Source of the DNA: CALBPI01 sp039821605
Lineage (GTDB): Bacteria; Pseudomonadota; Gammaproteobacteria; Steroidobacterales; Woeseiaceae
Length of the DNA stretch: 64,000 bases
Reading direction: 5' to 3'
NCBI GenBank assembly: GCA_039821605.1
Contig: JBCBNV010000002.1
Coordinates: forward strand, 558,001-622,000
The notes beneath the pieces were generated by a model. That model did no database searches. It was given only the letters and a program-made list of their open reading frames with translations, and had not been told where the DNA came from. Of this stretch, positions 15,612 through 24,894 are shown piece by piece. The position numbers were made by a program, and so were the translations under genes. Positions within the stretch are counted from its first letter, which is position 1; every line of letters begins with the position of its first letter.

Positions 15612-17563
15612 GCTTCTGCGCGTTGACTGGGCAGCGCCCTGATGGCGCGCCGTAGACGCGGAACGGCGTCCTGCTCATCCCCGTAGCGCGCGGACAGGTA
15701 GAGCCGCACAGCGGCATCGATGTGTTCCGCCTGCGTGGGGCGTGCCGCGCCGGCGCGGCGCGCCCAGGTCAACGGTGCTTCGCCGCGCATGGTACGGGTC
15801 CCCGCGCGGCGCTGCAGCGCGCGGTAGGCGCGGCTTGCCGCATCGCGCGTCGGGGGACGTTGCTGCCACCACAAGAGCACGGTGATCACGGCCATGATGC
15901 TGATGAGGCTCGCCGTGAGCAGCACGATGTAGTCGCGCCAGTCGGGATTCTCAATCCCCAGCCATTCGAAAAAATTGCGCTGCGTCTCGGGGCCAAAACC
16001 GAGTACCCATTCGTCCCAGCGCGCGTTGACGAGGTCCCACGCCACCTGCAGGCGTTCCATGATGGGCAGGTCGAAGGCACCCGGGACACGCTCACCGGAT
16101 TCGCGCAGCGCGCTGTCGAGATTCTGCTCGATGCGTTGCGGCGCGACGGCAGCCGTTGGATCAACCCGCACCCAGCCGCGATTGGAGATCCAGATCTCGG
16201 TCCAGGCGTGTGCGTCGGACTGACGTACGGTGAGGAAGCCGCCCAACGGATTGATTTCGCCGCCCTGATAGCCCGCGACAATGCGCGCGGGCACACCGGC
16301 GGCGCGCATCATGAAGGCAAAGGCCGAGGCGTAGTGTTCGCAGAAACCACGACGCGTACCAAAAACGAATTCGTCGACGGAGTTGCGCCCCAATGGCGGT
16401 GGCGACAGCGTGTAGTAGAACGGTTCGGTGCGGAAGTGCGTCAGCACACGATTCGCGAAGTCCTCGACGGACCCCGAATCGTCACGCAGTTGCGTTGCGA
16501 ATTCGCGGGCGCGTGGATTGACGCCGTCGGGCAGAAAGGTGTTGTAGTTGAAGCGCTCGCGCTGCATGCGGGTGTTGGTCGTGTAGTCGAGCACGGAAAC
16601 GACCGTGTACTCCTTGCGCTCGTTAATCGGCTTGCGGCTCTCGAGCGTTTGGAAGCGCGTCATGAGCATCTCGCGTCCGCCTCGTGACACCGGCATATCG
16701 AGCGCGTACATCCAGCGCTGGTCAGTCGGCTCCATGCGCACGGTGTAGCGAACTTCCGAGCCGTTGGGCACGATCGCATTGGGCTCGTTCATCGCCCAGT
16801 TCTCATTGGCGGACCAGCTGCGACCATCGAATCGGTCCATCACAATCGCGCGCCAGTAGCGCTGCGACGGTTCAGGGGTCGGACCCTCAAAGCTCGCGCG
16901 AAAAGAAAGCGCGTTGGACTTGCTGAGCTTTGAGATGTCGCCCGGACTCATGGTGCTCGAGAGCCCCGTGTTCGCACCACCCGATTCGGTCGGGATGGCC
17001 CAGAAGGGTCCCGGGACGCGCGGGAACAGCACCCACAGCGCGAGTAGCAGGGGCAGGGCGAGACTCATCGCAACGCCGGCCTCGCGCACATACCATCGGC
17101 CGCTGCGCGGCGCGCCATCACGCGCCGCGGCACTCCAGGCCGCGAGCGTGACGCCGAACGCACCGAAGAGGTACACGACTGACCAGATGTGCTGACCCTG
17201 CAGGAAGCTCGCGAGAATCATGAACAGGCAGATGAACAGCAGCACGAACTGGTCGCGCTGCGAATTCGTTTCGAGCAGTTTGAGTGCGGCCATTACGGCG
17301 AGCAGCGCGCTGCCCGGTGCCACGCCATTGATGCCACCGTAGACCTGCAGCACGGCAATGAAGCTGCCGAGTCCCAGCACCGTGCGAATCCACGCGGGCG
17401 TGAGGCGCAGCCGACGGCGCTCCGCGAGCAGGCGGTAGCCCGCACAGGTCACGAGAAACAGCGTGATCCAGGGTGGCTTGCTCGCAATCTGCGGCAGGAA
17501 CGCCGCGAGCAGTGCCGCGACGATGAACGGCAGGCTGTGCGCGAGTCGGCCGTCAGCCCGCAT
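15608..17563 (-). CDS. tgpA: DUF3488/TgpA-type membrane transglutaminase
   Basis: Inner-membrane protein of 651 residues with five or six N-terminal hydrophobic segments (about 10-190), a large periplasmic transglutaminase-core domain, one more TM helix (about 560-580) and a DUF4129-like tail. The catalytic triad is visible: Cys in RGFCEHYASAF, His in DAHAWTEIW and Asp in VRVDPTAAV. In Pseudomonas the homologue TgpA is essential. It is the last gene of MoxR-DUF58-TgpA. The ATG at 17563 overlaps the DUF58 end by 11 bp; a start at 17629 is in frame but not supported. Confidence 0.93.
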   Translation of the reverse strand: MRADGRLAHSLPFIVAALLAAFLPQIASKPPWITLFLVTCAGYRLLAERRRLRLTPAWIRTVLGLGSFIAVLQVYGGINGVAPGSALLAVMAALKLLETNSQRDQFVLLFICLFMILASFLQGQHIWSVVYLFGAFGVTLAAWSAAARDGAPRSGRWYVREAGVAMSLALPLLLALWVLFPRVPGPFWAIPTESGGANTGLSSTMSPGDISKLSKSNALSFRASFEGPTPEPSQRYWRAIVMDRFDGRSWSANENWAMNEPNAIVPNGSEVRYTVRMEPTDQRWMYALDMPVSRGGREMLMTRFQTLESRKPINERKEYTVVSVLDYTTNTRMQRERFNYNTFLPDGVNPRAREFATQLRDDSGSVEDFANRVLTHFRTEPFYYTLSPPPLGRNSVDEFVFGTRRGFCEHYASAFAFMMRAAGVPARIVAGYQGGEINPLGGFLTVRQSDAHAWTEIWISNRGWVRVDPTAAVAPQRIEQNLDSALRESGERVPGAFDLPIMERLQVAWDLVNARWDEWVLGFGPETQRNFFEWLGIENPDWRDYIVLLTASLISIMAVITVLLWWQQRPPTRDAASRAYRALQRRAGTRTMRGEAPLTWARRAGAARPTQAEHIDAAVRLYLSARYGDEQDAVPRLRRAIRALPSQRAEA

Positions 17564-18554
17564 GGTCGGGCTCCGGGCTGCCGAACCGCGCGAGCGTATC
17601 GAGGCACCGGTCGCGGTGTGCCGCGCCACGCGCGGGCGTTACGGTGGCGTCGGGCAGGGTCAGGCCATACCGATCGCCGGCTGCTTCGGCTGCGATGATC
17701 CAGCTCGCGAGCACGGACAGGCGCCGTTCCGGGTCGGTGCCGGGTGCCGTGTCGTAATCGATCCACTGTGTGGAGACGCTGGCGCCTGAGAATTGTTTCG
17801 ACGCGAGGGTGTCACTGCGCGCCAGATGCTTCCAGGCAATGAGTCGCGGTGAGTCGCCTTCGCGGTAGTCACGCAGCCCCGAAAAGTCCTCGTCGCCGAG
17901 CTCACCGGCGCGGCCGCCATCGGCGCTCGGCGAAACGGGTCTCGCCGGCGCATCGTCCGCGGGCCGCGGCCACACCGTGCAGCGCGTATCGACGTGTAGC
18001 CAGGTCCAGCAATTGAGCAGCGCGAGCGGATAGCGTGAGTTGAGCGAGATGCGTGCGACGGCCAGTGCACCGCGGCGTTTGGTCGGCACTTCGATGCGAA
18101 TGCGGGCTGTATTGCCGGCCTTGACGTCGATGACGCTGCCGCGGTTGCGTCCAATCCGGCCCGTGAGTTCAACGCGTTCACGGCCGCTCGTGTTGGTCAC
18201 CTCGATATCGAAGTGCGCGGCCTCACCGGCATAAACGGGGGCGGCGTGCACGGCGATCACCTCGAGCCCGGCCAGGTTGCGGTGACAGCGGTGCATGGCG
18301 ACGAGGCCCGTGGCGACGAGCAGAAACGTGAGCGCGAAGCCCATCGAATTGTTGTAGTTCATCGAGCCGAGCAACATCGCAAAACAGACGATGCCGAAGG
18401 TCGTGCCCACGGGCGTGGGCAGGATGTAGAGGCGGCGCGAGCGCAGCGTGAGCGGCAGCGTGTCGTCGCCCTGCCGCTTGCGGACCCAGCGCGCGACGCG
18501 CCGGTAGAACCCGGCGCGAAGCGGCCTAAGGGATGGCCACGGCGTCGAGGACAT
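17553..18554 (-). CDS. DUF58 domain protein
   Basis: A 333-residue protein with two TM segments near residues 45-90 followed by a VWA-like DUF58 domain marked by DFSGLRDYREGDSPRLIAWKHLARSDTLASKQF (key residues RDYREGD). DUF58 proteins work with the MoxR ATPase encoded just upstream, probably in assembly or quality control of envelope proteins. Its start overlaps moxR by 29 bp and its end overlaps tgpA by 11 bp, so the three are one tightly coupled operon. Confidence 0.92.
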   Translation of the reverse strand: MSSTPWPSLRPLRAGFYRRVARWVRKRQGDDTLPLTLRSRRLYILPTPVGTTFGIVCFAMLLGSMNYNNSMGFALTFLLVATGLVAMHRCHRNLAGLEVIAVHAAPVYAGEAAHFDIEVTNTSGRERVELTGRIGRNRGSVIDVKAGNTARIRIEVPTKRRGALAVARISLNSRYPLALLNCWTWLHVDTRCTVWPRPADDAPARPVSPSADGGRAGELGDEDFSGLRDYREGDSPRLIAWKHLARSDTLASKQFSGASVSTQWIDYDTAPGTDPERRLSVLASWIIAAEAAGDRYGLTLPDATVTPARGAAHRDRCLDTLARFGSPEPDHAG

Positions 18555-19485
18555 GCGCGGCGCGGTCGGCGGGTGACAGGTGTGCGAACTCGCTGGTCAC
18601 GACGAGGCGGTGGCCCGCGATGGCACCGAACACGGCCTGCAGGTCATCAGGGTAGACCACACTGCGCCCCGCAAGCAGCGCGTAGGATCGCGCGGCGTTG
18701 GCGAGTGCGATCGAGGCGCGCGGCGAGAGGCCGGTGACGAATTCAGGTGCGTTGCGCGTGTGCGCAACGAGCGCCTGCAGGTAGTCAAGCAGATGCGCAT
18801 TGGCCGTAACGCCCGCGACTTCATTCTGTAGCGCGACGATGTCGGCGGCGCTCAGCGCTGGGTTCATCGTGTCGAGCGAGGCGCCGGGATTCTCGCCGTC
18901 GAGCAGGCGGCGCTCGGCGTCGCCGTCGGGGTAGCCGATTTCGACGCGCATGAGGAAACGGTCAAGCTGCGACTCGGGCAACTCAAAGGTGCCAATCTGG
19001 TCCGTGGGGTTTTGTGTCGCCACGACGAAGAACGGCTCGGGCAGCGGCCGGCGCTCGCCATCGATCGTGACCTGGCGTTCCTGCATGGCCTCGAGCAGTG
19101 CGCTCTGCGCCTTGGGCGTGGCGCGGTTGATCTCGTCGGCCAGCAGCATTTGCGTGAATACCGGGCCGGGGTGGAAGCGGAACGTGCCATCGTCCTTCTG
19201 GTAGATCGACAGGCCCGTGATGTCGGCGGGCAGCAGGTCACTCGTGAACTGGATACGTGCGAAATCGAGGCCCAGGATCACAGCCAACGCCCGCGCCATT
19301 GTCGTCTTGCCGACGCCGGGCACGTCTTCGATGAGCAGGTGGCCGCGTGCGAGCAGGCACGTGATGGCCAGGTCGATCTGCTGCGGCTTGCCCAGGATGA
19401 TGCCGTTGAGCGCGTCGCGGGCGGCGAAGAGCGCATCGCGCGCCTGCTCGGGCGTGGCTTTCGAAATCGAAACGGGATCGGTCAC
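18526..19485 (-). CDS. MoxR-family AAA+ ATPase
   Basis: Cytoplasmic AAA+ chaperone-like ATPase, 319 residues. Walker A is EDVPGVGKTTMA (about residue 55-66), Walker B is LLADEINRATPKAQSALLEAMQE, sensor 1 lies in FVVATQNPTDQIGTFELPE, and sensor 2 is near LSPRASIALANAARSYAL. It starts with GTG at 19485. In the 111-bp gap with valS a 12-codon minicistron (ATG at about 19519) ends with TGA overlapping the GTG, so re-initiation is possible. Confidence 0.93.
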   Translation of the reverse strand: MTDPVSISKATPEQARDALFAARDALNGIILGKPQQIDLAITCLLARGHLLIEDVPGVGKTTMARALAVILGLDFARIQFTSDLLPADITGLSIYQKDDGTFRFHPGPVFTQMLLADEINRATPKAQSALLEAMQERQVTIDGERRPLPEPFFVVATQNPTDQIGTFELPESQLDRFLMRVEIGYPDGDAERRLLDGENPGASLDTMNPALSAADIVALQNEVAGVTANAHLLDYLQALVAHTRNAPEFVTGLSPRASIALANAARSYALLAGRSVVYPDDLQAVFGAIAGHRLVVTSEFAHLSPADRAAHVLDAVAIP

Positions 19486-19596
19486 GGGAGACCCTCTGGG
19501 GCGGTATCAACACGCATCATGGCCAAATCGCGGCCACCTTGCACGGACGCCGCACCCAGAATGTGACCCATTACCGGCCGATTGGTGCCCCGGTGC

Positions 19597-22359
19597 TCAA
19601 TCAGCGAGCGATTCGAGCTCCTCAATCTGTGCTTCGAGCCGCGACACGGTCTGCTCGTGCTCTTCGGCACGGGTCCGCTCCGTGGCCACGACCTCGGCCG
19701 GCGCGCGGTCGACGAAGCTCGGGTTGTCGAGTTTGCCCCGGGTGCGGGCCAGGTCCTGGCGCGACTTGTCGAGCTGTTTGCCCAGACGCTCGAGTTCCTT
19801 GCCCACATCGATGAGCCCGGCCATGGGAACGTGTATGCGCATCTCGCCGTGCAGTGCCGTCGCGCTGGCGGGTGCCGTGTCGCCCTCCGCAATGACCTCG
19901 ATCGACTGGATGTTGCCCATCCGTGCGAGCAAAGGCCGGTGGGCGTCGAGCAATGCAAGGTCGTCAGCGGACGCGGCTTTGAGCAGGACAGGCAGCGGCT
20001 TGCCGGGCGCGATGTCCATTTCGCCGCGGATCTGGCGCACGCCCAGCACGAATTGCTGGACCCAACCGAGCTCACGCTCGGCATCGTCGTCGCGGGCGCC
20101 CGTCTCGGGCCAGCGCATGTCGCAGATCGACTCGCCCGCCACGTTGGCGCGCGGCGCAACCCGCAGCCAGATCTCTTCGCTGATGAACGGCATGATCGGG
20201 TGCAGCAGGCGCAACAGCGACTCGAGCACCTCGACGAGCGTCGTCATGGCCGCGGCCTTGTCGCCGGCTGCCGCGTCGTCGGCGTAGAGCGTGGCCTTGC
20301 TGAGCTCGACGTACCAGTCGCAGAACTCGTACCAGGTGAACTCGTAGAGCGCCTGCGCTGCGAGGTCGAAGCGGTAGCGCGCGAACTGTCGCTCGACTTC
20401 TGTCGCGCAGTGCGCGAGCCGCGAACGAATCCAGCGGTCGGCAAGACCGGGCGTCGGCGTGGCAGTGTCGTCGCCGTCGAGTGGCTCGGTGACGCTCAGT
20501 ACGAAGCGCGATGCATTCCAGAGCTTGTTGCAGAAGTTGCGGTAGCCCTCGATGCGGCCGAGGTCAAAGCGAATGTCGCGACCCGTGGTGGCCAGCGATG
20601 CGAATGTATAGCGCAGCGCATCGGTGCCGAACTCGGGAATGCCGTCGGGGAATTGCCGGCGCGTCGCCTTCTCGATCTTGGGCGCGAGGTGTGGCTGCAT
20701 AAGCCCCGTCGTGCGCTTCGTGACCAGCGTCTCGAGATCGATCCCGTCAATGAGGTCGATGGGGTCGAGCACATTGCCTTTCGACTTCGACATCTTCTGG
20801 CCGTCCTGATCGCGGATCAGCCCGTGGATGTAGACCTCGCGAAACGGCACGTCGCCCGCGAACTTGAGCCCGAACATGATCATGCGCGCGACCCAGAAGA
20901 AGATGATGTCGAAGCCCGTGACGAGCACGTTGGTCGGGTAGAAGGTCTTGAGCTCGGGGGTCTCGTCGGGCCAGCCCAGCGTCGAAAACGGCCACAGAGC
21001 CGAGCTGAACCAGGTGTCGAGCACGTCGTCGTCCTGGCGCAAGGTGAGGTCTGCCGCCAGCTCATACTTCGCGCGCACGTCGGCCTCGTTGCGACCGACA
21101 TAGATGCCGCCGTCGTCGTCGTACCAGGCCGGGATCCGGTGTCCCCACCAGAGCTGTCGGCTGATGCACCAGTCCTGAATCTTGTGCATCCAATCGAAAT
21201 AGGTCTTGGACCAGTTCTCGGGCACAAACCTGATGTCGCCGTTCTCGACCGCGGCAATGGCCGGGTCGGCCAGCGGCTGGATTTTCACGTACCACTGGTC
21301 TGTGAGGTAGGGCTCCACGACGGCACCGCTGCGGTCGCCCCGCGGCACCTTGAGCTGGTGCGGCTCGACACCTTCGAGCAGACCCAGTGACTCGAACTCG
21401 GCGACGACGGCCTTGCGCGCGTCGAAGCGGTCCATGCCGCGGAAGCGCTCCGGTGCGTCGTCATTGATGGCCGCGTTGTCATCGAGGATGTTGATGATCT
21501 CGAGATCGTGGCGCTGGCCGATGTCGTAGTCATTGAAGTCGTGCGCGGGCGTGATCTTCACGCAGCCCGTGCCGAACTCGGGGTCGACGTAGTCGTCGGC
21601 AACGATCGGGATGAGCCGGTCGACGAGCGGCAGGCGCACCTGCTTGCCAACGAGGTCGCGGTAGCGCTCGTCGTCGGGATGCACGGCCACGGCCGTGTCG
21701 CCGAGCATGGTTTCGGGGCGAGTCGTTGCAACGGTGAGGTGGCCCGAGCCGTCTTCGAGCGGGTAGCGGAAATGCCAGAGACTGCCGTTTTCGTCTTCCG
21801 ACAGGACTTCGAGGTCGGACAACGCCGTGTGCAATACGGGGTCCCAGTTGACGAGGCGCTTGCCGCGGTAGATGAGGCCCTCGTCATGCAGCCGTACAAA
21901 CACCTCGGTAACGGCGTCGGACAGGCCTTCGTCCATCGTGAAGCGCTCGCGGTCCCAGTCCACGGAGGCGCCCAGGCGACGCAGCTGATCGTTGATGCGA
22001 TTGCCGGAGGTGTCTTTCCACTCCCAGACCTTCTCGACGAAGGCATCGCGACCGATGTCGCGGCGCGAGGTGCCCGCGGCATTGAGCTGGCGCTCGACAA
22101 CCATCTGCGTGGCAATGCCGGCGTGGTCGGTGCCGTGTTGCCAGAGTGTGTTGTCGCCGCGCAAACGGTGGTAACGCGTGAGCGCGTCCATGATCGTGTC
22201 CTGGAACGCGTGGCCCATGTGCAGCGTGCCCGTGACGTTGGGCGGCGGGATCACGATGCAGAACGCGGTGTCACCACCCTGCGCCCGGAAGCGCCCTTCG
22301 GCCTCCCAACGCGCGTAGTGCCGTGCCTCGATCGCATGCGGCGAGTAGGTCTTGTCCAT
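19597..22359 (-). CDS. valS: valyl-tRNA synthetase
   Basis: Charges tRNA-Val. From the ATG at 22359 it has 920 residues, beginning MDKTYSPHAIEARHYARWE. The HIGH-type motif is PPPNVTGTLHMGHAF near residue 40, the editing (CP1) domain lies around 190-350 (ATTRPETMLGDTAVAVHPDD), the KMSKS motif is GQKMSKSKGN near 545, and the family's C-terminal coiled coil is LERLGKQLDKSRQDLARTRG onward. The in-frame extension to 22596 is unrelated sequence. Upstream on the minus strand TACACT preceded by TGGC is a possible extended -10. Confidence 0.97.
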   Translation of the reverse strand: MDKTYSPHAIEARHYARWEAEGRFRAQGGDTAFCIVIPPPNVTGTLHMGHAFQDTIMDALTRYHRLRGDNTLWQHGTDHAGIATQMVVERQLNAAGTSRRDIGRDAFVEKVWEWKDTSGNRINDQLRRLGASVDWDRERFTMDEGLSDAVTEVFVRLHDEGLIYRGKRLVNWDPVLHTALSDLEVLSEDENGSLWHFRYPLEDGSGHLTVATTRPETMLGDTAVAVHPDDERYRDLVGKQVRLPLVDRLIPIVADDYVDPEFGTGCVKITPAHDFNDYDIGQRHDLEIINILDDNAAINDDAPERFRGMDRFDARKAVVAEFESLGLLEGVEPHQLKVPRGDRSGAVVEPYLTDQWYVKIQPLADPAIAAVENGDIRFVPENWSKTYFDWMHKIQDWCISRQLWWGHRIPAWYDDDGGIYVGRNEADVRAKYELAADLTLRQDDDVLDTWFSSALWPFSTLGWPDETPELKTFYPTNVLVTGFDIIFFWVARMIMFGLKFAGDVPFREVYIHGLIRDQDGQKMSKSKGNVLDPIDLIDGIDLETLVTKRTTGLMQPHLAPKIEKATRRQFPDGIPEFGTDALRYTFASLATTGRDIRFDLGRIEGYRNFCNKLWNASRFVLSVTEPLDGDDTATPTPGLADRWIRSRLAHCATEVERQFARYRFDLAAQALYEFTWYEFCDWYVELSKATLYADDAAAGDKAAAMTTLVEVLESLLRLLHPIMPFISEEIWLRVAPRANVAGESICDMRWPETGARDDDAERELGWVQQFVLGVRQIRGEMDIAPGKPLPVLLKAASADDLALLDAHRPLLARMGNIQSIEVIAEGDTAPASATALHGEMRIHVPMAGLIDVGKELERLGKQLDKSRQDLARTRGKLDNPSFVDRAPAEVVATERTRAEEHEQTVSRLEAQIEELESLAD

Positions 22360-22432
22360 GAGTGTCTGGTCCGCCCGCAGCGGGCTATGAAAAGGGGTAG
22401 CCGGCGAGTGTAGCCAGTCGGCTCCCGGTCGG

Positions 22433-22717
22433 CTAGCCGTCGGCTTCGTCGTGCTCAGCCTCTTGCTTCGCGATGCACTCGGCAAGGGCGGTTTCGACGA
22501 GGTTGGGCAGCCGCTCCATGAGCTCCGCCATGACGCGATCCGTGAGCAGCGCGTCGATATCCACGGCCGCCGCCTGGATGAGGTCGGCCATGGCATCGCG
22601 GCAATGCGCCGTGACGTCCTTGACGACAGCAGCCCGCAAATCGGGCGTGAGCGTCGGGTGCGCGCGGCGTTCGCGGCGCACGACCTTGGTGAGGACCGGA
22701 ATGTCGTCGTCGTTCAT
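22433..22717 (-). CDS. small acidic protein between holC and valS (DUF2486-like)
   Basis: A 94-residue protein starting MNDDDIPVLTKVV, mostly helical and acidic at both ends. The IPVLTKVV opening resembles the short DUF2486 proteins of other proteobacteria; that link is from memory and not tested. No catalytic motif or membrane segment is seen. It lies 4 bp after holC and 73 bp before valS, so it is co-transcribed with the polymerase III chi subunit gene. Function unknown. Confidence 0.7.
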   Translation of the reverse strand: MNDDDIPVLTKVVRRERRAHPTLTPDLRAAVVKDVTAHCRDAMADLIQAAAVDIDALLTDRVMAELMERLPNLVETALAECIAKQEAEHDEADG

Positions 22718-22721
22718 GGTC

Positions 22722-23141
22722 TCAGAGCTCGTGCATGTCGAGATCGAGGCCGCGGTCGCGGTAGCTGGCGTAGCGCCGCCGGCCGTTGGCGCGGCCCGCA
22801 TCGTCGCCGCTGACGATTTCGGCGATGCGCGGGCAGTCCGTGTCCACGGTGTCGTCGCAGAGGTTGATGCAGACCTCGGTGCCATCAGGCAACGGGCGTG
22901 CGGCGTCTGCCAGCGTCACGGGTGCCGTGCGGTGACCGTCGAGGGCCACGTCGTGCGGCACGAAGCTGTCGTCGGTGAAGGTCCAGAGCAGCGCGTCGAG
23001 CCTTTCGAGCGCGGCGGCGTCAGGCACGCGCAGGTGCACGTTGTGGTCGAGCCCGTAAACCTTGGCCGCAAGCCGACAGGCAAAACGCTCGCGCGCGCCG
23101 TCGCCGGCGTCGCGCAGCAGGTAGAAGTCGGCGCGGGCCAC
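22722..23141 (-). CDS. holC: DNA polymerase III chi subunit
   Basis: Chi links the clamp loader to SSB. It has 139 residues with a GTG start, normal length. Family features are the N-terminal ADFYLLRDAGDGARERFACRLAAKVYGLDHNVHL, LLWTFTDDSFVPHD and the SSB-facing EVCINLCDD. Six bases separate it from the pepA stop, the usual pepA-holC-valS order. Confidence 0.92.
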   Translation of the reverse strand: MARADFYLLRDAGDGARERFACRLAAKVYGLDHNVHLRVPDAAALERLDALLWTFTDDSFVPHDVALDGHRTAPVTLADAARPLPDGTEVCINLCDDTVDTDCPRIAEIVSGDDAGRANGRRRYASYRDRGLDLDMHEL

Positions 23142-23147
23142 GACCGC

Positions 23148-24635
23148 CTAGTCGATCTGCTGCAACAGCAGGTCGATAAGCAGCGGTACGGGGCGACCTG
23201 TTGCGCCCTTCTTGCCGCCACTGAGCCAAGCCGTGCCCGCGATGTCGATATGCGCCCAGCGCGCCTTCTTGGTGAACTGCCAGAGGAATGCCCCGGCCGT
23301 GATCACGCCGCCCTCGCGGCCGCCGATGTTGGCGAGATCTGCGAAGTTGCTCTTGAGCTGGTCGGCGTATTCCTGGTCGAGCGGCAGGTGCCAGGCGCGG
23401 TCAACGGCGCGCTCACCGGCCGCCACGATCTCACCGGCCAGCGCGTCGTCATTGGACATGACGCCAGAGCGGTGACGGCCCAGCGCGATGACACAGGCGC
23501 CCGTGAGCGTTGCGACGTCGACAAGCATTGTGGGTCCGTACTGCTGCGCGTAAGTCAGCGCGTCGCAGAGAATGAGCCTGCCCTCGGCGTCGGTGTTGAG
23601 GATCTCGATGGTCTTGCCCGACATGCTCTCGACCACGTCACCCGGGCGCGTCGCGCGGCCGCTCGGCATGTTCTCGGCGCTGGGCACGATGACGGTCAGG
23701 TTGATCGGCAAACGCAGGGCTGCAACGGCGGCCATAGCCCCCATCACTGCCGCGGCCCCACCCATGTCGAACTTCATTTCGTCCATTTGCGGACCGGGCT
23801 TCAGCGAAATGCCGCCCGTATCGAAGGTAATGCCCTTGCCGACAAGAATCGCTGGTGACGCGTCACCGTTGTTGCGGTAGTCGAGCTGGATGAGCTTCGA
23901 GGGCTGCTCGGAGCCGTTGCCCACGGACAGCAGCGAGTGCATGCCGAGTGCCAGCATGTCCTCTTCCTCGAGCACGCGGACTTCGAGGTTCGTGTACTTG
24001 TCGGCCATCTCGCGGGCCTGGTCCGCGAGGTAGGACGGGTTGCAGATGTTCGGCGGCGTGTTACCGAGATCGCGGGTCAGGTTCATGCCGACCGCGATGC
24101 CGGCACCGTGTTCCGCGCCAAGCGTCAGTTCGTCGCGGTCACTGCGCTCGGCGGCCGCGAGCGTGAGCTTGCGGATGCGCGGCGGCGGCGGTGTCTTGTC
24201 GTTCTTGGTGCTCGTAAACCGGTAGAGGTGCTCGCCGAGCGCCTGTGCCACGAGTCGGCCGCGATAGTAGGGCTCGCAGTCGCGTACGGGCTCGGCGGAC
24301 AGGTAAGTGACGACGTCACGCACTTTCGTCGAGCGAATGCTCGCAAGCGCGGCACGCGTCGCGCGATGGTACTCGCGGCGGCCAAACGTGTTTTTGGTGC
24401 CCAGGCCAACGACAACAAGTCGCTTGGCCTTGATACCCGTCGGACGGGCGATGAGCGTGGCCGCACCGAGCTTGCCGCTCAGGTCGCCCTGTTCGATGAG
24501 TTTGGCGATCAGGCCGTCGCCGGCTTCGTCGACGGCTTCAGCGGCGTCGCTCAAGCGCTTCTTGTCGTAGATGCCGACAATGACACAATCCGTCGCCTTC
24601 TTCGCGGCATCGGCCGTCGTGGTAACGCATTCCAT
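23148..24635 (-). CDS. pepA: leucyl aminopeptidase (M17)
   Basis: Two-metal aminopeptidase; the E. coli homologue also binds DNA in Xer recombination and carAB control. It has 495 residues from the ATG at 24635, chosen because AGGAG lies eight bases upstream; the GTG at 24644 would be too close to that site. The M17 signature NTDAEGRLILCDAL is intact, as are the metal-site segments GKGITFDTGGISLKPG and DMGGAAAVMGAM. It heads the pepA-holC-DUF-valS message. Confidence 0.96.
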   Translation of the reverse strand: MECVTTTADAAKKATDCVIVGIYDKKRLSDAAEAVDEAGDGLIAKLIEQGDLSGKLGAATLIARPTGIKAKRLVVVGLGTKNTFGRREYHRATRAALASIRSTKVRDVVTYLSAEPVRDCEPYYRGRLVAQALGEHLYRFTSTKNDKTPPPPRIRKLTLAAAERSDRDELTLGAEHGAGIAVGMNLTRDLGNTPPNICNPSYLADQAREMADKYTNLEVRVLEEEDMLALGMHSLLSVGNGSEQPSKLIQLDYRNNGDASPAILVGKGITFDTGGISLKPGPQMDEMKFDMGGAAAVMGAMAAVAALRLPINLTVIVPSAENMPSGRATRPGDVVESMSGKTIEILNTDAEGRLILCDALTYAQQYGPTMLVDVATLTGACVIALGRHRSGVMSNDDALAGEIVAAGERAVDRAWHLPLDQEYADQLKSNFADLANIGGREGGVITAGAFLWQFTKKARWAHIDIAGTAWLSGGKKGATGRPVPLLIDLLLQQID

Positions 24636-24894
24636 TCGAGGCACTCCTGCTGCGGCCGGACCGAGGCCCGTGTTTTTCCCTGCCGCCTGGTCTTGTTATT
24701 GACGTGGTGCTCCGCGATTACCGGATGGCCCGACGACCGTCGGGGGCAACGCATTGCTGCTGCGAGCACGTTCGACCGCGGAGCCGTGGCAGGCTTTCGG
24801 TGAGCCGCGCTGCTACTATTCGAGCAATCTCCCCCCCGGAGCGCGCCCGATCATACTGGAAGCTCCGGCCGAAATTAAGCGCCCGTTGAGCTTC

